Notes under the pieces: model-generated
What the model was told of the DNA's origin: nothing
Databases searched by the model: none
Seen by the model: only the letters and a program-made list of their open reading frames with translations
Shown: positions 22,403-28,001 of the stretch, piece by piece
Position numbering within the stretch: the stretch's first letter is position 1
Layout of the letters: each line of letters begins with the position of its first letter
Position numbers and translations under genes: made by a program
Assembly (NCBI GenBank): GCA_000969725.1
Contig: JXSR01S035491.1
Length of the DNA stretch: 28,001 nucleotides
Reading direction: 5' to 3' (one strand)
Source: Ophiothrix spiculata
Taxonomy: Eukaryota > Echinodermata > Ophiuroidea > Amphilepidida > Ophiotrichidae

Positions 22403-22806
22403 GGTAGGGGCACTCAACTTTGACTTATGCACCATGTGTCACCAAATAGGCCCCGCTTTTTGTCGCTCTTACCGAAAGACCCCTATTTTTCCAACTGTCA
22501 CTCAATGACTCCCAATAAAAAAAATCTGTGAATTCTATGTCACTAAAACAATCTTTGGTATTGAAAGACTGATCATTTTCTCAACTTGATGTAATTTTTT
22601 TGAAAATTTTGCTAAATTCTTCGGAAATTGTGCAAAATTCTTCAAAATTTTGAGAATTTTTTGACCATGAATTTTGTCCTAAGATCACCCAATGTTTTGC
22701 ACATTGTCACTGAATGACCTCCCTTTTTTGACCAATTCTGTCACCGGAAAACCCAGAGGTGCTCAGTAGCACTCGTACGTCAGTTTTATATGTGAGTACC
22801 CCTACC
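22403..22806. mobile_element. MITE with GGTAGGGG(C/T)ACTCA ends
   Basis: GGTAGGGGCACTCA (22403-22416) and TGAGTACCCCTACC (22793-22806) are inverted with one mismatch. Inside, TGTCACTCAATGACTCCC and TGTCACTGAATGACCTCCC are sub-terminal direct repeats, and there are several AAAATTTT-type palindromes. It is 404 bp and non-coding. Confidence 0.75.
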
Positions 22807-23596
22807 CCAGGGAGAGCATAATGCTGAAGTTCATATATTAATTCTTTATCAAAAGTTGTGAAAGTGTAATGGAATCTATTCAAAATGAAAACAATTATTC
22901 AGGTCATTTTTGTTATCAATTGATCGAGGTCTTCTTGAATTGATTTGTACAATTTACGAATAAATAAAACTAATTAAAAGATGGACATTATTATGCAAAT
23001 TAATTATGCATAGAGTTCTCAGCAGGTACTATTATAGAGCCAGGCCAGGGTTGTTTTATTACATGCATTAAACATGTAAAGATGGCTTGTCACCTTTTAT
23101 TCAACAATTTACAAATTACTGAGGGTGTGAAAACTCAATAGAACAAACATTTAATTTCAAAATGTATTTCAATACTGAAAATTGTCGTAACATTGAAGCA
23201 AAAATTGTCTAAAATTTAAAGATGTAAGAGGATAGTATTTTACTGTAAAATAAATGTCTTTTCTAACAAGAAAATGGATAAGCCTACACCAAATCGGGTT
23301 ATTTTCACTACTATTATTAATAAGTATCCCTTTAATATTAAAGTAAAGAAAAAAGGAACTTTAGAATAAAAAATGTTCACATGTGATTTCCTTGTTTTGT
23401 TGAAAATACAGGTAAAACTAAAACAAAAAATCAAGAGCAGTTTCATAAAGCTGAGGCGAGAATTTGTCAATTCTTTTTCAATAGCAGGAACTTGAATTCA
23501 TAACTTGAAGATGTTTTCAAAAAATAAAGGTCCCAAGATATTTGACAAATTCCTGCTATGATTCCAGTTGTATCCTAATCCAGGGTTATAACCCAT
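22807..23596. other. No gene seen
   Basis: AT-rich sequence. The frame at 23240-23470 is low-complexity hydrophobic, translated from AT-rich DNA, with no recognised family. Confidence 0.5.
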
Positions 23597-23708
23597 GGCA
23601 TAGGGGATTCCCCTTTGACCACCAAGTATTTTGAAAACCAATGTACATCTAAGAGTTAAATCCGCACACAGGGGATTCCCCTTTAGCCTGTGATATATTT
23701 GAAAATAA
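23597..23708. repeat. 68-bp-spaced direct repeat with AGGGGATTCCCCT palindromes
   Basis: Two copies of AGGGGATTCCCCT (23602-23614, 23670-23682) share following TTT and TATTTTGAAAA-like sequence. The core GGGGATTCCCC has the form of an NF-kB/Rel site, but the shared flanks show that the pair arose by duplication. Confidence 0.7.
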
Positions 23709-23810
23709 TAGTACCAACCAAATACTGGTATTTCTAAATTGATTCGCCAAGAAAAAGTCATAAGAGCTGAAATTGCTTTGCCAGGTATACAAATTGGCTT
23801 GCTAATGCGG

Positions 23811-23937
23811 CTATCAAATGCATCCCCGACCCCCTGTACCCGGGGCTGTAACAGGGCTGTTACAAATTTCAATATTACGGCCACGGTCAAGTCCCCGCTA
23901 TGCCCGGGTAGTTGGGCGCAGGGGATGCATTTGATAG
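23811..23937. mobile_element. 127-bp GC-rich palindromic element
   Basis: CTATCAAATGCATCCCC (23811-23827) and its exact complement (23921-23937) bound a GC-rich interior. In it TACCCGGGGC and GCCCGGGTA also pair. Its composition contrasts sharply with the AT-rich flanks. It looks like a small fold-back element. Confidence 0.78.
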
Positions 23938-24052
23938 TTACATAATTTAAACATTTCAAGGATTCTCCTGTTTTGGGACTTCTTGACTTTTAAATATTTT
24001 TGTTCATCCTGACATCTAAAGAACTGCGATGTCCAAAAATGAGATATTGGAA

Positions 24053-24233
24053 AAGTATACTTTAGGTCAGAGTCCTATCAGGAACTCACCCATGACCCGA
24101 CCCTAACTCAATAACCATGAACCGACCCTAACCCACTAATTATGACCCAACCCTAACCCTAACCCTAAACATACCTAAGCCTATAACCCCAAACCCTTAC
24201 CCTAAAACTTTGGATGGGACCTAAGGTATACTT
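24053..24233. mobile_element. Inverted-repeat element enclosing telomere-like CCCTAA repeats
   Basis: AAGTATACTTTAGGTC (24053-24068) pairs with GACCTAAGGTATACTT (24218-24233), one mismatch. The interior has degenerate to perfect (CCCTAA)n, e.g. CCCTAACCCTAACCCTAAAC near 24155, plus ACCCGACCCTAAC variants. CCCTAA is the animal telomere repeat. Confidence 0.75.
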
Positions 24234-25221
24234 GGTCCAAGATATTCAAGTTTTTCAAAGTATAAAACTAATGTTTGATAATTTGATTGAAGTGTTATCA
24301 TCAGCAAAAAACACTTAACCCTATTTGTTATTTTTCTGACTGCATGATTATGAAATTTAATTATAATTATTAATTCACCACTTCTTTTGTGCAATATTTA
24401 AGTCACCTATGCTTTGCCTGGAAAATTTGTTGATTATGAAATTGAAGTCATATCTTGCTTCCATATATAAAACAATAGATTCCTTTGTCTTAACGTACAG
24501 ATCCCTGACAATATTGACAATGAAGAACAAAAACAAATATGCTTGCTTGGTCAAGTCTAATAACTAGTACTGTCAAGGTTCGCTAGAACAAAGTGATAAT
24601 GGAAAAAGGGTCATATTTAATAAATGAATGATCAGGAATTACTAGATTTGGATAGTGTAACAAGGTAAGTTCACTAAATATCACCAATGCAGCTAACAAA
24701 TAATTAAAAGAATATAATGTTCGACTCCTACAGAAACATTTGTCAAATTTTAAAGAGTTTTCAGCTACACATCCTAGATTCATCCAAAATTCAAGTTCAT
24801 TGGCTTTTAAAAATTGTTATTTAAAGTTCTTAAATCTACCTTACTTTACCCCAAAATAAGTTCTAAAGATCAATGTTTAAGCACTCTACATTGGACATCC
24901 CTTCATGCCATCCATTTCACCCCCCCCCCCCTTCCAGATTGTACACTTGGTTTCTCATCTAAATCCAAAGCAAATTACCTTCAACGATTTAATGGCTTGT
25001 AAAATGTCTTAGCTTGGTGAAGCCTGCAAAACGTTTTCCTTTATGACCATAATTTACTTTTTTGCACATAAAGATACAAGACCATAAATGTAGTGCTCAT
25101 CAAATTTATATAGGCATAACTTTAGTAGAGTCTACATGTATTATAGGCCTATATACACTGCCTGTAGGCAACATTACATCAGAATTTTTCAAAAAAAAAA
25201 TGATTTCAGAGGTTGTTTTAA
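24234..25221. other. No gene seen; 12-C run at 24920-24931
   Basis: AT-rich sequence. Short frames near 24583-24783 and 24814-25002 have no recognised motif. Confidence 0.5.
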
Positions 25222-25568
25222 AGGGGCAATTCATGATCCACTTTTCACCCTCAAGGTCACCTCTATCAAACTTGAGTTTTTTAGCTTATAAGAATCCTCA
25301 AGTGGTATATGTTACGATCCCCAAACCATTCTTTCATACGTGCTTGCATTTTTGAGAAAAGTGAGAAAATGTGTCATTTTCTAATTATTGTCGGGGCCCC
25401 GACAGTAATTACAACACAGTAGTCTATGGGGTATTTCAAAATGCTGAAAAGCCTGTAACTTGAAAATGAACGGTCGGAATCAAGTGAAATTTTCAGTATA
25501 TGTTTATGTTGTACTCTTCTTTTTATTTAGCTAGAAAAGAGGCCTCATCAAAATCATGAATTGCACCT
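25222..25568 (+). mobile_element. TTAA-type MITE with central GC palindrome
   Basis: TTAA flanks both sides (25218-25221, 25569-25572). The ends AGGGGCAATTCATGAT and ATCATGAATTGCACCT are inverted with one mismatch. In the centre TAATTATTGTCGGGG/CCCCGACAGTAATTA forms a near-perfect palindrome around GGGGCCCC. It is 347 bp. A diverged reverse copy lies at 6062-6413. Confidence 0.88.
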
Positions 25569-25574
25569 TTAAAA

Positions 25575-28001
25575 GGATTGAAATGCTACCAGTGCATTAT
25601 TTATGAAATGCAAGCCAAGGCCAGATGGAACAATCTTTTAAAATACAAAAAAATTGCAAATGACCCCTTCTTTTAAATTATGATAAATTATATTTATATA
25701 CCATAATGTATTGCATAAATATGACTTTATGCTGCAGTGATATTTTCAATTTAAGGTTTGATACAGAAAATATGAATAAGTTGAAGTGCCACTTTTTTGA
25801 GACTAAGGCAACAAACTTACTTTGATTAGCTTACTTGGTAGCAAGTACCAAGTTGGGTTTCCTTGGTCAAAGCCTAAACAAGGTGAAGGTGATTTTTTGA
25901 AGGTGATTAAAAAATCTGAACCTACAAACTCTGCAAATATTATGGTTACTGAAAAAACAATCTATCCAACTGATGCACAGAACTGGAACCAGTTGTTACA
26001 ACATTGTGAATAATAGATCAGTGTCATTGTCCCATCCTGCATAATTAGTGCACTAATTACTAATACATGAACTATCTAACTTACCTTGGAATTCAACAAA
26101 AAACACTAACGCATCCACATCAATATCTGACCCAATACAAGAAGCAAGACAATGTCAATATCTGACCATCTTCACATATATGCCAAGATTCACACATGTG
26201 CAAAGACTATCAACAATTCCCACAAACTAGTGAAGGCCAGGCAAACTAGAGAAAAAGGCCATCAGATAAAAGCCTGGATAGATAGACGCACAACTAACAG
26301 ATATCAACATACCTTTATGTATATAAAATGTGAATGAACTACTTGATCAAAAGCTTATTTTTCACTTTCGATTTGATTACTTTTCCTGGCTTTTTGCATT
26401 TACAATGAGGACATTACACAGTGACCTCAACAGCAAGTGGTGCATTTATAACATTTATAACGGCCTAATTTCTTTTACTTAATGACATTTATGGCAGACA
26501 AAGTCACTTGAAAAATCATGCTTCTGAAAATTAATGTACATCGCTTCTGAAAATTAATGTATCATGAATATTTCTGAGAAGTGATTTGATTTTTCAATTG
26601 CAACACGTCTCCAAATCAGGGACTTACCTGCTTGCTGCAATCTTTACCGTACAAAAGTCAAAACGCAGTATGTGCAAAATATATAGCATACAAGATACTT
26701 CCTTTAAACGTACAATTTCAATGCAACCTGTTCACATGCCAGCAGGTCGTATATGTTTGATATAGTAGATATTCTCTTTAGCTACGAAAGTGCACTGGTC
26801 CACTGCTCATTTCTGAATCTGAAACTTAGCACCTGAAATAGTAGCTTGCACATTTATCCAAAATGCACTCTGCATTTCTAAATCATATATCTTTACCCAT
26901 CCTAAGGTAGTTTCTGATCCTTCTCTATGTCTTTAGAAGACCAACAATTAGATGCCATGATCTACAATTTGAACTTTGACCTTTAATACTTCCTGCATAT
27001 GTCTTGATAAACTCCTTTCAAGTCAAAGGCGTATCTCCTTCCAAATAATTTCAAAATTATTTCCTCCTTTTGAGTATAATACACTACAATATGATTGCTA
27101 AAAACCTGGGACTTACCAGTCGATAGTTATGCAATGCAGCAGATCATATGTATAAATTGCAATACCTTATGATGTTGGTTTATTCCCTAAGGCCTGAAAA
27201 ACACACATTCTATAGGCCTACTTGTATTGAAATCTGGTTATAGCAGCAAGCGAAATATAGCAATATAAACTTGAAACTCTTCCTGATTCCAGATTAAATT
27301 TCAAGACAAAGGACTTACCACAGGTAGTGGACCTAGCCAAGGTTTCATGGTGAAGATAACATACTGGCATTGAGTGGCATGTTTGATAATAACTAGTTCA
27401 TCTACAACGAACGCTCACACTACAGGCCTACTAGTAAAGTATGTGTATTCCTTTATCTGCATAAGTAGCTCAAATATGCATGAAACACTGCAAACTCTTG
27501 TAACTACTGAAGTACCGACCAGGGATGTCCACAAAATGGTCTTTCTTCTGAGAGACCTACCATCAGAATGACTTTAAAAAGTACTCTGAAAACAGACAGG
27601 CTTATAGTACACTTGAATGGGTACAAGATTATCCCATTATGATTTCGGTAATATTTTATTGGATTAATTGCATGGTCTCAGACCAGGATTCATGTCTGCA
27701 ACTCTTCTCAAATTATAAAGCCATAAGAGATCAGGATTAGTATTAAAGCTTACATGATCTGATTTACATTCATAATCAAACTCCATTACAGGGTACATGT
27801 ATACTAAATGTGCTCCCCACCTCTTCCCCAATCAGGACTTCCCATATCATTTGTCCCTCTTGCATGACCCAAGCCTCAAGTCATTTAGTTAAAGGTATTA
27901 ACCATGATTCCACAGACCTCAGTAAATTATGGATACAGGTTGATGTGACAGTACTTTCCAAAAATGTAATAAAGTTGCAACTTTGAATTTATGATCATGG
28001 T
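25575..28001. other. No certain gene; candidate short exon and small repeats
   Basis: TCAATATCTGACC occurs at about 26120 and 26155, and CTTCTGAAAATTAATGTA occurs at 26521-26538 and 26544-26561. Several minus-strand GTAAGT donors lie at about 26625, 27115 and 27313. Only the one at 27313-27318 ends a convincing short frame with a start codon (see the next entry). No MITF N-terminal motif was recognised. Confidence 0.45.
27319..27348 (-). CDS. Candidate alternative first coding exon (10 codons), speculative
   Basis: On the minus strand an ATG in good context (TTCACCATGA) opens MKPWLGPLPV, which ends exactly at a consensus donor G|GTAAGT in phase 0. That phase is compatible with exon 20882-20983, giving ...PLPV|VDDILDEV. 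Vertebrate MITF is known to use short alternative first exons, for example the about 11-residue MITF-M exon, so the arrangement has a precedent. There is no sequence similarity to those exons, and such short matches arise by chance. Treat it as a hypothesis. Confidence 0.2.

Noticed and set aside
23498-23959. 153-codon open frame on the minus strand
   Set aside because: It runs through the 68-bp direct repeat and the palindromic element, and the translation has no coherent domain. It is chance openness in repeat DNA.
26085-26126. 42-base candidate internal exon on the minus strand (IDVDALVFFVEFQ) with a good acceptor and donor
   Set aside because: It is open only in phase 1 to phase 1, which cannot join exon 20882-20983 (phase 0). 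There is no similarity to MITF.
26616-27320. Repeated GGGACTTACC-type strings read as a series of minus-strand donors
   Set aside because: Only the 27313 donor has an open short exon with a start. The others are preceded by stops or lack acceptors, and the shared 9-10 bases can occur by chance.

Overview
The window looks like nuclear DNA of a non-vertebrate animal. It is AT-rich, with long introns carrying canonical GT-AG signals, one 50-N assembly gap, and a dense load of short non-autonomous DNA transposons (MITEs). An ambulacrarian or similar marine deuterostome is a reasonable guess from the MITE-rich texture and the mosaic similarity of the protein to vertebrate MITF, TFEB and TFE3. The sequence alone does not fix the species.

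Only one gene is clearly recognisable. It is the 3' part of a MiT/TFE (MITF/TFEB/TFE3/TFEC) basic helix-loop-helix leucine-zipper transcription factor on the minus strand, between 20983 and 10698. Five coding exons (20882-20983, 18007-18196, 16273-16348, 12962-13109, 10698-11111) join in frame with GT-AG junctions and give 309 residues plus the stop. They cover the acidic ISLESS segment, the SCPADL/ERQKKDNHN block, the basic-HLH, the zipper and the serine-rich tail. The upstream N-terminal exons were not found and probably lie beyond 28001. One possible alternative first exon is at 27319-27348.

Layout. 1-10697 lies downstream of the gene and has no recognisable coding sequence. It holds a CpG-rich hairpin cluster (60-250), a ~90-bp tandem array (900-2010) and about ten fold-back or TIR elements. 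10698-20983 is the gene; its introns are packed with MITEs, four of them consecutively between 14470 and 16111. 20984-28001 is intronic or upstream DNA with further MITEs, a telomere-like tract inside an inverted repeat, and two perfect GGGGATTCCCC palindromes.

The most unusual feature is that two different exons of the gene have had their 3' halves, together with the splice donor and the start of the following intron, duplicated in tandem into the downstream intron. One is a single 103-bp duplication beside the zipper exon, in which 42 coding bases differ only at two synonymous sites while the intronic part has diverged. The other is a ~170-bp-period array of four or more copies beside the ISLESS exon. 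A second notable object is a 237-bp element at 16891-17127 whose ends are runs of G and C and which is flanked by a perfect 8-bp target duplication. No virus-like element, LINE or protein-coding transposon was recognised.
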